DNA from: an uncultured Eubacteriales bacterium
GTDB taxonomy: Bacteria > Bacillota > Clostridia > Oscillospirales > Acutalibacteraceae
Reading direction: 5' to 3'
NCBI GenBank assembly: GCA_934486705.1
Contig: CAKSQS010000020.1
Coordinates: 1-38,813 of the forward strand
Length of the DNA stretch: 38,813 nucleotides
The translations under genes and the position numbers were made by a program. The notes beneath the pieces are model-generated. The model had not been told where the DNA came from, did no database searches, and saw only the letters and a program-made list of their open reading frames with translations. Positions 16,919 through 25,173 of this stretch are shown here, in pieces (the stretch's first letter is position 1; every line of letters begins with the position of its first letter).

Positions 16919-17550
16919 TGAAAATGCAGGAAAGCGTTTTAAAGCGCGTCAGAATGATTGAAGAAAAGCACGGAATTACATACGCCAAAACCGACGGAAA
17001 GCTGTATAAGGCGCTGAGAGTAAGCTATACCTTGCTTTTTATTTACACTATGGGTATAAATCTTTTGTTTATATGCGGCATGCTCCTGACAAGGCTCGGA
17101 ACGGATAATTTCAAAGGCATATTAAATTCGCTTATTACGGTTATAGTTTGCACGGTGCTTATAATTGCGGGCTATGCTTTAAGCTTTACGCGGTTTAAGC
17201 TTGTTTCGGGAATTTTAAGCATACTGCCCGAAATTATGCTTGTGGTGGTCTTCGGGTCTATTATGAAGGACTCGCTCGGCGTTATGGGCTTTACGCCCTC
17301 ATATTTCTGGCGGCATTTCGCCCCGCTTTTAATTCTTGTAATTTTAATGATTGCCACAACCGTTATAGCGGTGAGGGCGCGCATTAAAACCGAAAAGCAG
17401 TATAAAAAGGTTTTGGATAATCTTTATGCGCTTTACAGCGTTAATACAAACGATATTTCCGATGAGCAGTGGGAAATATTCTTAGCCGAGTACGACCCGA
17501 CCGATTATAAAAAAATATATAAGGAAAGCAAGGCAAAGGAAGAGCCTTAA
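16918..17550 (+). CDS. Four-helix membrane protein of unknown function
   Basis: 210 aa with four hydrophobic segments (about 34-58, 68-88, 92-113 and 135-156) between a charged N-terminal helix and a charged, acidic C-terminal tail (about 160-210) that is probably cytoplasmic. No family is recognised. The start overlaps the lipoprotein stop (TAATG), so the two are translationally coupled and may act together at the membrane. The 3' end meets the LysR remnant tail to tail, with stop codons sharing the bases TTAA. Confidence 0.7.
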   Translation: MKMQESVLKRVRMIEEKHGITYAKTDGKLYKALRVSYTLLFIYTMGINLLFICGMLLTRLGTDNFKGILNSLITVIVCTVLIIAGYALSFTRFKLVSGILSILPEIMLVVVFGSIMKDSLGVMGFTPSYFWRHFAPLLILVILMIATTVIAVRARIKTEKQYKKVLDNLYALYSVNTNDISDEQWEIFLAEYDPTDYKKIYKESKAKEEP

Positions 17551-18008
17551 GCCCGAACCGTCGGCTTGGCTTTTTCAACCAACCTTAAAACATCCTTATC
17601 GGGATTTATGCTGTAAAGCAGCCCGTAGGGAATGCTGTATTCCCAATTAACGGGAATTGATACAAGCCCGGGGTGAACGTCGCGCCAGCATTCAATGGTA
17701 AGCAGCACGTTTCCGCTTTCGGCGCAGCGGTTGAAAACCGAGAGGTCGTAAAACTGCGGCGTATCCTCAATATGAATTTGCGGGTGATTTTTCTCCAAAT
17801 CATTGCGGATAAAGTCGTTAACTCCCGAATCGCCGCGGCTTACCATCATAAGTGTTTCGCCGTATAAGTCCTCTATATTTATTTGCTTTTTTTCGGCTAA
17901 ACGGTGGTCGCGAGATACAGCGACCATTTTTTTATATCTGCCGAGCGGCAGAAAATTGCAAAGGGAGAGCCACGCCCTTGAATCGCACACACAGAACGCG
18001 TTGTCATA
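17547..18008 (-). pseudogene. LysR-family regulator remnant (C-terminal substrate-binding half only)
   Basis: About 153 codons of a LysR-type effector-binding domain remain. The part from PLGRYKKMVAVSRDH through DLYGETLMMVSRGDS and the FYDLSVFNRC and VSIPVNWEYSIPYG segments matches the C-terminal subdomain of clostridial LysR regulators. The N-terminal winged-helix DNA-binding domain and the first part of the sensor domain, about 150 residues, are absent: the frame closes with a stop at 18009-18011, exactly where flavodoxin-like sequence begins on the other strand. A GTG at 17990 could start translation, but no good ribosome site is seen. It cannot bind DNA as it stands. Confidence 0.8.
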
Positions 18009-18160
18009 TTATTCCGTTCTGCACCTCGGCAAGCTCGGGAATAGGCGAGAGCGATAAAGAACTTAAAGCTCTTACAAACAGCGGAGATTGGAAGAGCGGC
18101 AAAAGATTTTCTTCCGCCGCTGCCGATAAGGACATTACCGATTGGCTTACCGGAAACTGA
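18008..18160 (+). pseudogene. Flavodoxin remnant (C-terminal third)
   Basis: Reading in frame from 18008, IIPFCTSASSGIGES and WKSGKRFSS followed by DKDITDWL match the C-terminal third of the flavodoxins in which CTSGGSGIG forms the last flavin-contact loop. About 100 N-terminal residues, including the phosphate-binding loop, are missing. It lies head to head with the LysR remnant and the two homologies meet within about 10 bp, as expected if one deletion removed the divergent promoter region and both 5' halves. No start or ribosome site of its own is seen. Confidence 0.72.
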
Positions 18161-18185
18161 TTTTCGCAAGAGAAAAGCCCACTTT

Positions 18186-18234
18186 GGCTACCCTTGTCAG
18201 GGGAGCTGTCACCATAGGTGACTGAAGGGTAGTC
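18186..18234. repeat. Short hairpin repeat with GGCTACCCTT/AAGGGTAGTC ends
   Basis: A 49-bp element whose ends GGCTACCCTT and AAGGGTAGTC are near-perfect inverted copies. The interior carries further partial complementarity (GTCAG...CTGA, GTCAC...GGTGAC). It resembles the small palindromic intergenic repeats abundant in Oscillospiraceae genomes. No coding potential is seen. The rest of the 331-bp gap 18161-18491 holds the palindromes listed separately and AT-rich leader DNA. Confidence 0.6.
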
Positions 18235-18297
18235 AAAAAAGGCTTTATTTAAGCATTTTCTCTCCTTCCGTCAAAGCGAAGGTTTATCGACAAACTG

Positions 18298-18336
18298 ACA
18301 GGAGTTCAAAAGGTGTACCTTTTGAACTCCTGTTTT
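18298..18336 (+). terminator. 17-bp palindrome with short T-run
   Basis: ACAGGAGTTCAAAAGGT and its exact inverse copy ACCTTTTGAACTCCTGT flank a 2-base centre, followed by TTTT. The strong stem plus T-run fits an intrinsic terminator for whatever enters from the flavodoxin remnant. The inner part also matches a second palindrome at 18442-18461, so a protein-binding site is an alternative. Confidence 0.6.
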
Positions 18337-18441
18337 ATATGCTGATTTTATCATACAAATGCCCTAATTTCAAGAGAAAAATTTCCATAATTATCCTTTT
18401 TGTATAAAAATACAAAATTCTTTTTTCGTTTTGGGCTTATG

Positions 18442-18461
18442 TCAAAAAGTACACCTTTTGA
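18442..18461. promoter_or_regulatory. Palindromic operator-like site before the LRR-dockerin gene
   Basis: TCAAAAAGT-AC-ACCTTTTGA is a near-perfect palindrome (9-bp half sites with one mismatch), extended by ATG/CAT to 18439-18464. It lies about 30 bp before the start codon and repeats the core of the palindrome at 18306-18325. It is a candidate operator or a 5'-UTR hairpin; the regulator is unknown. Confidence 0.45.
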
Positions 18462-18491
18462 CATTTGTTATTAAAAAGGGAGAGGTAGAAA

Positions 18492-21400
18492 ATGCAAAAA
18501 TTAAAGAAAATACTGTCGGCGCTTTTAGCGGCGGCTGTAATTGTTGCGGCATTGCCGCTTTCGGTGCTTACGGCATTGGCTGCAACCACCGACGATTACA
18601 CCGATAGCTTGGTTTACGGCACCGACGGCAAGCTTACCCGTGCGGAGTGGCTGCACAATCTTTCCGTGGTTTTCAATATGACGGTAGACTCTGACAATGA
18701 GCCGGATAACTATTTCGCCGATCTTCCCGAAGCACATAAGTATTACAGTGATGTATTACTTACGGTAGAGTTCGGCGTTGTTAATGTTGAGGCGGGCGGG
18801 GAAATTTGTCCCGACGACCCCGCAACGCGTGATTTTACCGCCTCAACACTTAATTACTGCCTGGGCTATCAACCGACGGACAACGATACATACAGCTTTT
18901 CCGACAGTGCCGAGTGTACCGATAAAACCGCGGCGCTTGTAGCTGTTGAACGCGGCTGGTTTAAGCTGATAAGCGGCAAATTCTCACCCGATAAGCAGGT
19001 TGAAACAGCCGAGGTAAAGGCAATGCTTAACGACGCGCTTGCCGTTCTTAAAGCCGCCGAGGTAGACGAAAACTACGACAGCAAATACACGCTGCAAAGC
19101 GGCGTTATTGCAATACCCGAGGAAACCGAGGTGACACAGGGGGAAGACGGCGGCATTTTAATTACCGATTGCCCCAAAACAATTTCCGCAGGGGATAAAT
19201 TTGCGGTTTATTTTAACGGCATACCGGTTGTATATACCGCTCAGTCTGTTTTGTTAAGCGGCAATGTAACCGAAATTAAAACCGACGGCACGACGGATAA
19301 CAACGCTTTTACCGCAGTTGACGGTCAGGGCAGCATAGGCTCGGACAGCATTGAAATTCTGCCCGCAGAGGGCGTAGACGTTGAGGTTGAGAATGAAACC
19401 GTAAGCTCAGCCGCAAGGTCGGGCGGTGCGCGCAGGGCTGCCGGTACAAAATCAATCAGAAATATTAACGCGGCATACAGCCTGCCGGGCGGGCTCGGCA
19501 AGGTATCGGTTAAAATTAAAAACCCGATTATCGATTATCAGGTTTCAAACAGCTACGCCTTTGTAACGCTTAAGGGTGAAAGCGAAATAACCTACTCTGC
19601 GGCGGTAAGTGCGTCTTCGGCCTTCGGGCTTAAATCAATAACGCTTTTTACCTGCAACGTTTTAGGCATAGGCAGCTTTGATATAACCGCCGAAATCGAT
19701 TTTTCGGGCTCGGTTTCCGGCACGGTAAAGGGCTATATGACCGCAGGCGTTGAGTGCCGCAAGGGCGACAGAATAAGGCTTATTAAATACTTTGAGCAAA
19801 AGGAATATTACATAAATGCCGAGGTTTCCGCGTCGGCGGGGCTTAAGGTATCACTCGGTGTTACAAAAATGCCTATTATAAAGGCTTTCATTTACGCAGA
19901 GGCGGGCGCAACCGCCAAGCTTAAAACAACCGTCTTTACTGACGGTAAAACACCGCACCAATGCACCCATTTCGCGGCGTATCTTTATGCGCGCTACGGT
20001 GCTTCGGCAAGCGCCTCGTTTATGGGGTGGAGTGTTTCGGAATCGTTTGACGAAAATATTTTTTCTGAAAACAACAGCCCGCTGCGAATAGTTCACCACT
20101 ATGAGGACGGCAGCGAGGTAGGCTCTTGCACAAGGGGGCTTGACTATACAAATTATTTCACCCGCGGCGGTTCGCGCTACGGCGGCTGCGGATGGTTCGG
20201 TGCAAACGGCGCTTACGGTCTTAATGCCGACGGCACCCCTATGGCATTTTATACCTACACGCAAAACAGCGATGAAAACGGAATTACAATAACAAAATAT
20301 AACGGCAATTCCTATTCAGTATATATCCCATCGGAAATTGACGGATATACCGTTACAAGAATAGGCGACAGTGCGTTTGAAAAGAAAATAATGTCTGTTG
20401 TAAAAATACCTGATAATGTCATTTATATTGGTGCATGGGCTTTTTATAATTGTGACAATCTCAGAGAAATTGATTTACCTAAGAAACTAAATACATTATG
20501 CGGCGGCAGCTTTTTTAATTGCGACTCGTTAACTACTGTTTTTATACCGAAAAGCTTAGCTAAAACTACTTTAGAAACCAATTTTTCTGTCAACTATAAA
20601 AACAATGGGGCATTTGGCTATTGCAACCAATTAAATAATATAAATTTTGAAGCTAACATTACTTTTATTCCCGAAAATTTATTTTTTGATTGCACTGGTT
20701 TAACGGAAGTCACTTTACCCGACACTGTCACAAGCATATCCGAAAATGCGTTTTATAATTGTCTTAATTTGAAAAAAATTACATTATCTGATAATATTAC
20801 AAGAATAAACAAATTTGCATTTTATAATTGTGATAGTTTGGAAGAAATAATACTGCCGGAATCTTTGGTGACACTTTGCGGCGGCAGTTTTTATGATTGT
20901 GATAGGTTAAAAAAAGTATATATACCCATGAAACTTAAAAATATCACATTAGAAAATGATTTTTTCGTTAATTATAGTAATAACCCGCCATTCGGAAATT
21001 GTCCGTTATTGAATGATATTGAATTTGAAGAGGGAATAACTAAAATTATAGGGAAACTTTTTTACGGATGTAACGGCTTAAAAAGTATTGTGATACCAAA
21101 CACAGTAACAGCCATTGATTCTTCTGCTTTTTACAATTGTACCTCGCTTACAACGATTGAATTATCAGAAAATTTGTCATCTATCGGTTCGGGTATTTTT
21201 GAAAACTGCAAATCATTAGAAAGTATCAAAATACCTCAAAAATTCGGCTATACAATGTCTGATTATTCTTCATCATATAAAGGTCCGTTTTATAATTGTT
21301 CTTCTTTAAAAAAAGTGACATTTAATGAAAAGTGCAATCTTGTAATGCCTTATATGTTCCAAAATTGCACCGGAATTGAAACAATTGATTTACCGGACAA

Positions 21401-23213
21401 TATATCGATACTGTTTGGCTCAACATTTGAGGGATGCGTTAATTTAAAAAATATAAATATTCCTAAATCAGTAGAAAATATATATGATAAGGCATTTAGA
21501 AATTGTAAATCGCTTGAAAACATTATTTTGCCCGAAAACTTAAAGAAATTAAGCGATTCTGCTTTTGAGGGCTGTGCTAATTTAAAATCTATTGTTATTC
21601 CTGACAATACCACGGATATAGGTAATTATATATTTAAAAATTGCTCATCACTTAAAAGTGTAAAAATGCCTGACAATAGAGAGAATATAACAAGAGAAAT
21701 GTTTTCGGGTTGTTCCTCTCTTAAAACAATCGAGCTACCGTCAAGTGTGACGAAAATAAGGCAGTATGCCTTTTATGGCTGCACATCGCTTGAAAGCGTT
21801 ACATTTAAAAACGGAAAATCGGCGCTTAAGGAAATAGAAAGTCAAGCGTTTTATGGCTGCACCGCTCTTCGCGAGGCGGTATTGCCCGAGACGGTCAAAA
21901 CAATCGGAAGTTATGCTTTTCAAAACAGCACTTCACTTGAAAAAGTATATATTCCGCAATCGGTAAAGACCGTGGGCAGAGGGGCGTTTATGGGCTGCAC
22001 TGCTTTAAGCGACCTTAAAATAGCCGATTACGGTATAACCGAAATACAAGCCGATGCATTTATGGATTGCCCCGCGCTTGCCGAGGTAATATTGCCAAAG
22101 GGGCTTAAAACGGTGGGCAATCAGGCTTTTAAAAACGGCACGGGGCTTATTAAGGTGACAATACCCGACAGTGTGACGGAGATAAGCGCCACCGCATTTT
22201 CGTATCCGGCTAAAACTGCAATTTACGGCTCTGCCGGCAGCTACGCCGAAACCTTTGCGGCAAACGGCGGCTTTAAATTCAACGATAACAAGGTAGAGGC
22301 AGAGGGCTTTGCGCTTTCAGACGGCGCGGAAAACATTGATTTGGAGGTAGGCGAAACCTACCGCGCGGTGTTTGAGTTCTTCCCCGAAAACGCTACGGAT
22401 ACCGTTACGCTTAAATCAAGCAACAGCAATGTATCAATTTCGGGAATGGACATATACGCGCGGTATACGGGCGATTGCGTTATAACCGCTGTTGCGAGCA
22501 ACGGGCTTACATATGAGTTCAGCGTTCATACGCGCAGACCGAGCAAAATAACCGTAAAGCAGCAGCCCGATAAGCTGCGCTACAAGGTGGGCGAGAGCTT
22601 TGACAGAACGGGTGCGGTAATAGAGGTTGTTTACAACGACGGCTTTGTTAAAACGGTGGACGATTGGACATATACCGGCTTTGACAGCAGCAGCGAGGGC
22701 AGCTGCGCCGTAACCGTAAGGTGGGTTTCTGCCGACGGCAGTGTTTACACCGCAACAATAAACACCGAAATATACAACCCCGCGCCCAAGCTTACGGGCA
22801 TAAAAATTTCGCAACTGCCCTATAAGCTGATATACGCCAAAAGGACGGCGCTTAATACCGCGGGAATAAAGGTAATGGGTGTGTATGACGACGGCAGCGA
22901 AAAAGAGCTTACGGGCTGCACCTTCGGCAAAATAAACGCTTTAAAGCTCGGAGTACAGAAAATAACCGTTACATACGGAGAGTTCAGCACCGAATTTAAC
23001 GTAACGGTTACGGCAAGCGGCTATGCCGACGGCGACGTGAACCAGGACGGGGTTGTGGATATACGCGACCTTATTCGCCTGAAAAAGCGCCTTGCGGCAG
23101 AAAAAGCGGCGGAAACCGAAACGAGCGACGACCCTGCGGACGTTGATAAAAACAATATTCTTAACGCGGTTGATATAACCGTATTGAAAAAAATACTTTT
23201 AGGTGTTTTTTAA
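18492..23213 (+). CDS. Secreted BspA-type leucine-rich-repeat protein with Ig-like domains and C-terminal dockerin
   Basis: 1573-aa extracellular protein. A signal peptide occupies residues 1-30 (hydrophobic core, cleavage near LTALA). Residues about 35-190 contain SLH-like repeats (KLTRAEWLHNLS; ICPDDPATRDFTAS), then a beta-rich region to about 590. From about 610 to 1235 runs a long array of LRR_5/BspA repeats (AFYNCxxLxxIxLPxxxxxI pattern) capped by YGSAGSYAETFAANGGFKF. Three Ig-like domains (about 1260-1510) precede a type I dockerin-like end with two calcium loops: DVNQDGVVDIRDL and DVDKNNILNAVDI. Dockerins bind cohesins, so the protein may be held on a scaffoldin or another cohesin-bearing surface protein; none is in the window. 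GGGAGAGG precedes the ATG. The LRR core (about 20280-21790) is visibly more AT-rich than its flanks and holds a 378-bp-period duplication. Confidence 0.92.
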   Translation: MQKLKKILSALLAAAVIVAALPLSVLTALAATTDDYTDSLVYGTDGKLTRAEWLHNLSVVFNMTVDSDNEPDNYFADLPEAHKYYSDVLLTVEFGVVNVEAGGEICPDDPATRDFTASTLNYCLGYQPTDNDTYSFSDSAECTDKTAALVAVERGWFKLISGKFSPDKQVETAEVKAMLNDALAVLKAAEVDENYDSKYTLQSGVIAIPEETEVTQGEDGGILITDCPKTISAGDKFAVYFNGIPVVYTAQSVLLSGNVTEIKTDGTTDNNAFTAVDGQGSIGSDSIEILPAEGVDVEVENETVSSAARSGGARRAAGTKSIRNINAAYSLPGGLGKVSVKIKNPIIDYQVSNSYAFVTLKGESEITYSAAVSASSAFGLKSITLFTCNVLGIGSFDITAEIDFSGSVSGTVKGYMTAGVECRKGDRIRLIKYFEQKEYYINAEVSASAGLKVSLGVTKMPIIKAFIYAEAGATAKLKTTVFTDGKTPHQCTHFAAYLYARYGASASASFMGWSVSESFDENIFSENNSPLRIVHHYEDGSEVGSCTRGLDYTNYFTRGGSRYGGCGWFGANGAYGLNADGTPMAFYTYTQNSDENGITITKYNGNSYSVYIPSEIDGYTVTRIGDSAFEKKIMSVVKIPDNVIYIGAWAFYNCDNLREIDLPKKLNTLCGGSFFNCDSLTTVFIPKSLAKTTLETNFSVNYKNNGAFGYCNQLNNINFEANITFIPENLFFDCTGLTEVTLPDTVTSISENAFYNCLNLKKITLSDNITRINKFAFYNCDSLEEIILPESLVTLCGGSFYDCDRLKKVYIPMKLKNITLENDFFVNYSNNPPFGNCPLLNDIEFEEGITKIIGKLFYGCNGLKSIVIPNTVTAIDSSAFYNCTSLTTIELSENLSSIGSGIFENCKSLESIKIPQKFGYTMSDYSSSYKGPFYNCSSLKKVTFNEKCNLVMPYMFQNCTGIETIDLPDNISILFGSTFEGCVNLKNINIPKSVENIYDKAFRNCKSLENIILPENLKKLSDSAFEGCANLKSIVIPDNTTDIGNYIFKNCSSLKSVKMPDNRENITREMFSGCSSLKTIELPSSVTKIRQYAFYGCTSLESVTFKNGKSALKEIESQAFYGCTALREAVLPETVKTIGSYAFQNSTSLEKVYIPQSVKTVGRGAFMGCTALSDLKIADYGITEIQADAFMDCPALAEVILPKGLKTVGNQAFKNGTGLIKVTIPDSVTEISATAFSYPAKTAIYGSAGSYAETFAANGGFKFNDNKVEAEGFALSDGAENIDLEVGETYRAVFEFFPENATDTVTLKSSNSNVSISGMDIYARYTGDCVITAVASNGLTYEFSVHTRRPSKITVKQQPDKLRYKVGESFDRTGAVIEVVYNDGFVKTVDDWTYTGFDSSSEGSCAVTVRWVSADGSVYTATINTEIYNPAPKLTGIKISQLPYKLIYAKRTALNTAGIKVMGVYDDGSEKELTGCTFGKINALKLGVQKITVTYGEFSTEFNVTVTASGYADGDVNQDGVVDIRDLIRLKKRLAAEKAAETETSDDPADVDKNNILNAVDITVLKKILLGVF
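20438..21200 (+). repeat. Tandem duplication inside the LRR array
   Basis: A unit containing NTLCGGSFFNC, FIPKSLAKTTLE and NNGAFGYCNQLNNI recurs as VTLCGGSFYDC, YIPMKLKNITLE and NNPPFGNCPLLNDI. The identical stretch TGCGGCGGCAG starts at 20499 and again at 20877, a spacing of 378 bp (126 codons). The copies have diverged at many codons, so the duplication is not recent. The first copy carries one extra 23-residue repeat. Confidence 0.8.
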
Positions 23214-23225
23214 AATAAAAAATAG

Positions 23226-23257
23226 CGCGGCGGGTACTTGAAAAAGTGCCCGCCGTG
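23226..23257 (+). terminator. Terminator of the LRR-dockerin gene
   Basis: A 12-bp stem (CGGCGGGTACTT at 23228-23239 with AAGTGCCCGCCG at 23244-23255, one G-T pair) and a GAAA loop lie 14 bp beyond the stop codon. The following bases TGTTGTAT are only moderately T-rich. Its loop also supplies the -35 of the next promoter. Confidence 0.7.
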
Positions 23258-23266
23258 TTGTATAAT
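23238..23266 (+). promoter_or_regulatory. Promoter of the miaB operon, overlapping the upstream terminator
   Basis: TTGAAA (23238-23243), a 17-bp spacer and a perfect TATAAT (23261-23266). The -35 lies in the loop of the preceding terminator hairpin. The predicted start site near 23273 is 28 bp before the GTG of miaB. Confidence 0.75.
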
Positions 23267-23300
23267 AAATTGATATATTCCTAAAGTGGGAGGATATGGC

Positions 23301-24698
23301 GTGCTTTTAAAATCCGCAATTTCTTCGGGCGAGCAGAGCGCATACGCCGAGAGGGTAAAAAAATTAGCATATAAAATATACGGCAAAACGCCGCTTGCCT
23401 GTGTGGTTACATTCGGCTGCCAGCAGAATGTGAGCGATTCCGAAAGGCTTAAAGGCGAGCTTTCGGAAATGGGCTACGGGCTTACCGATGATATAAACGA
23501 GGCTCAATTTATAATTTTTAACACCTGCGCCGTGCGCGAGCACGCGGAGGACAGGGTGTACGGCAACGTAGGCGTTACAAAGGCGCTTAAAAAGCAAAAC
23601 CCCAACATAATAGTGGCGGTTTGCGGCTGTATGGCGCAAAGGCAGAGCGTGGCGGATAAAATTAAACGCAGCTACCCCTATGTTGATATGGTGTTAGGCA
23701 CGCAGGTGCAGCACAGGCTGCCCGAATTTATTTACAAAAGGCTTTCGGGCTCGGGCAGAATATTTGAGTTAGAGCTTTTAAACGAGGAAATACCCGAAAA
23801 CGTTCCCATTAAAAGGGACGGCACGTTTAAAGGCTGGCTGCCTATAATGTACGGCTGCGATAATTTCTGCACCTACTGCATAGTGCCGTATGTAAGGGGG
23901 CGCGAGCGCTCGCGCCGGCCCGAGGCGATAATTGCCGAGGCGGAAGAAATGATTGCCGCGGGGTATAAGGAAATAACCCTTTTGGGGCAAAACGTTAATT
24001 CCTACGGCAAGGGGCTTGACTGCAGCATAGGCTTTGCGGAGCTTTTGCGGCGCATAAACGCGCTGCCGGGGGATTTCAGAATACGCTTTATGACCTCGCA
24101 CCCGAAGGACTGCACCCACGAGCTTATTGATACAATACGCGACTGCGAAAAGGTAAGCCGCCATTTGCACCTGCCTTTTCAAAGCGGCAGCGACAGAATA
24201 CTAAAGCGTATGAACCGGCACTATGACAGGGAAAAATACCTTGAGCTTGTGAATTACGCAAAGGAGCAAATACCCGGGCTTTCCTTAACAAGCGATATAA
24301 TTGTGGGCTTTCCGGGGGAGACGTATGAGGACTTCTGCGATACCGTTAGCCTTATAAGAGAGGTAAAGTTCTCATCGCTTTTCACCTTTATTTATTCCCC
24401 GCGCGAGGGCACGCCCGCCGCCGCTATGGAAGACCCCGTTTCACGCGCCGAAAAGGGCAAATGGTTTGCGGAGCTTTTGGCGGCGCAGGAGGAAACAGCG
24501 GCTGAAAACGAGAAAAAGCTTATTGGCACATCTCACAGGCTGCTTTGCGACGCAAAGGGCACTACCGACGGGTATATGTCGGGGCACAGCGAGGGAACGG
24601 CGGTAGTTGAGTTCCCGGGGGATGAAAGTATGATAGGCAAATTTATAAACGTGCGAATTGAGGAATGCAACGGCGTTTTTAAAGGAATAATAATATAA
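23301..24698 (+). CDS. miaB: tRNA-2-methylthio-N6-dimethylallyladenosine synthase MiaB
   Basis: Radical-SAM methylthiotransferase that adds the 2-methylthio group to i6A37 of tRNAs, acting after MiaA (also in this window). 465 aa. An N-terminal UPF0004 domain has its Cys ligands in TFGCQQNVSDSE, FNTCAVREHAED and VCGCMAQ. The radical SAM motif CDNFCTYC is followed by IVPYVRGRERSR, which is the MiaB form rather than MtaB or RimO. A TRAM domain ends the protein. The open frame reaches 23286, but GGGAGG at 23288-23293 with a 7-nt spacer points to GTG 23301. It heads the miaB, ylbF-like, mutS, mutL, miaA series. Confidence 0.96.
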   Translation: MLLKSAISSGEQSAYAERVKKLAYKIYGKTPLACVVTFGCQQNVSDSERLKGELSEMGYGLTDDINEAQFIIFNTCAVREHAEDRVYGNVGVTKALKKQNPNIIVAVCGCMAQRQSVADKIKRSYPYVDMVLGTQVQHRLPEFIYKRLSGSGRIFELELLNEEIPENVPIKRDGTFKGWLPIMYGCDNFCTYCIVPYVRGRERSRRPEAIIAEAEEMIAAGYKEITLLGQNVNSYGKGLDCSIGFAELLRRINALPGDFRIRFMTSHPKDCTHELIDTIRDCEKVSRHLHLPFQSGSDRILKRMNRHYDREKYLELVNYAKEQIPGLSLTSDIIVGFPGETYEDFCDTVSLIREVKFSSLFTFIYSPREGTPAAAMEDPVSRAEKGKWFAELLAAQEETAAENEKKLIGTSHRLLCDAKGTTDGYMSGHSEGTAVVEFPGDESMIGKFINVRIEECNGVFKGIII

Positions 24699-24723
24699 TA
24701 ATAAACCGAAAGGAAAATTGAAA

Positions 24724-25128
24724 ATGGACGTAATTAAAGAGGCAAGAAATTTAGGCAAGGCAATACAGAGCGACCCGCGCTTTTTGAGGTATGCAAAGGC
24801 TCGCCTTGCAAACGATGATAACAGCGAATTGCAGGACGCAATAGGCAACTTTAACCTTGTAAGAATGGAGCTTGACAGAGAGGCAAACGCAGAAACCAAG
24901 AGCGACGATAAAATTAAAGAGCTTAACGAAAAGCTGCGCGGAATATACAGCGAGATAATGTCCTCCCCCTCAATGGTGGAGTACAACACCGCAAAGGCTG
25001 ACCTTGACACTATGATGAACGAGGTAAACACAATAATTTCCAAGTGCGTTGACGGCGAAGACCCCGACACCTGCGAAGTTCACAGCGGCTGCACGGGCAG
25101 CTGTGCAAGCTGCGGCGGCTGCCACTAA
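24724..25128 (+). CDS. YlbF/YmcA-family regulator with cysteine-rich tail
   Basis: 134 aa. The helical YlbF/YmcA (Com_YlbF) domain fills most of the chain (residues 1-105), and a tail with six Cys in the last 28 residues ends in CTGSCASCGGCH. In Bacillus subtilis YlbF, YmcA and YaaT form a complex that carries [4Fe-4S] clusters and affects RNase Y-dependent RNA processing and development, and ymcA lies next to miaB there, as here. ATG 24724 is chosen because AAAGGA stands 9 nt before it; TTG 24718 would be too close. Whether it matches YlbF or YmcA more closely cannot be decided. The 45-bp gap to mutS suggests one operon. Confidence 0.82.
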   Translation: MDVIKEARNLGKAIQSDPRFLRYAKARLANDDNSELQDAIGNFNLVRMELDREANAETKSDDKIKELNEKLRGIYSEIMSSPSMVEYNTAKADLDTMMNEVNTIISKCVDGEDPDTCEVHSGCTGSCASCGGCH

Positions 25129-25173
25129 GGACAAAAGCCGATAATAAGACATAAAACGAAAGAGGATGTAAAA

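Noticed and set aside
18398..18417. TTTTGTAT-AAAA-ATACAAAA palindrome as an operator
   Set aside because: It lies in very AT-rich DNA where such symmetry arises easily; no second copy was found, so it was not listed as a site.
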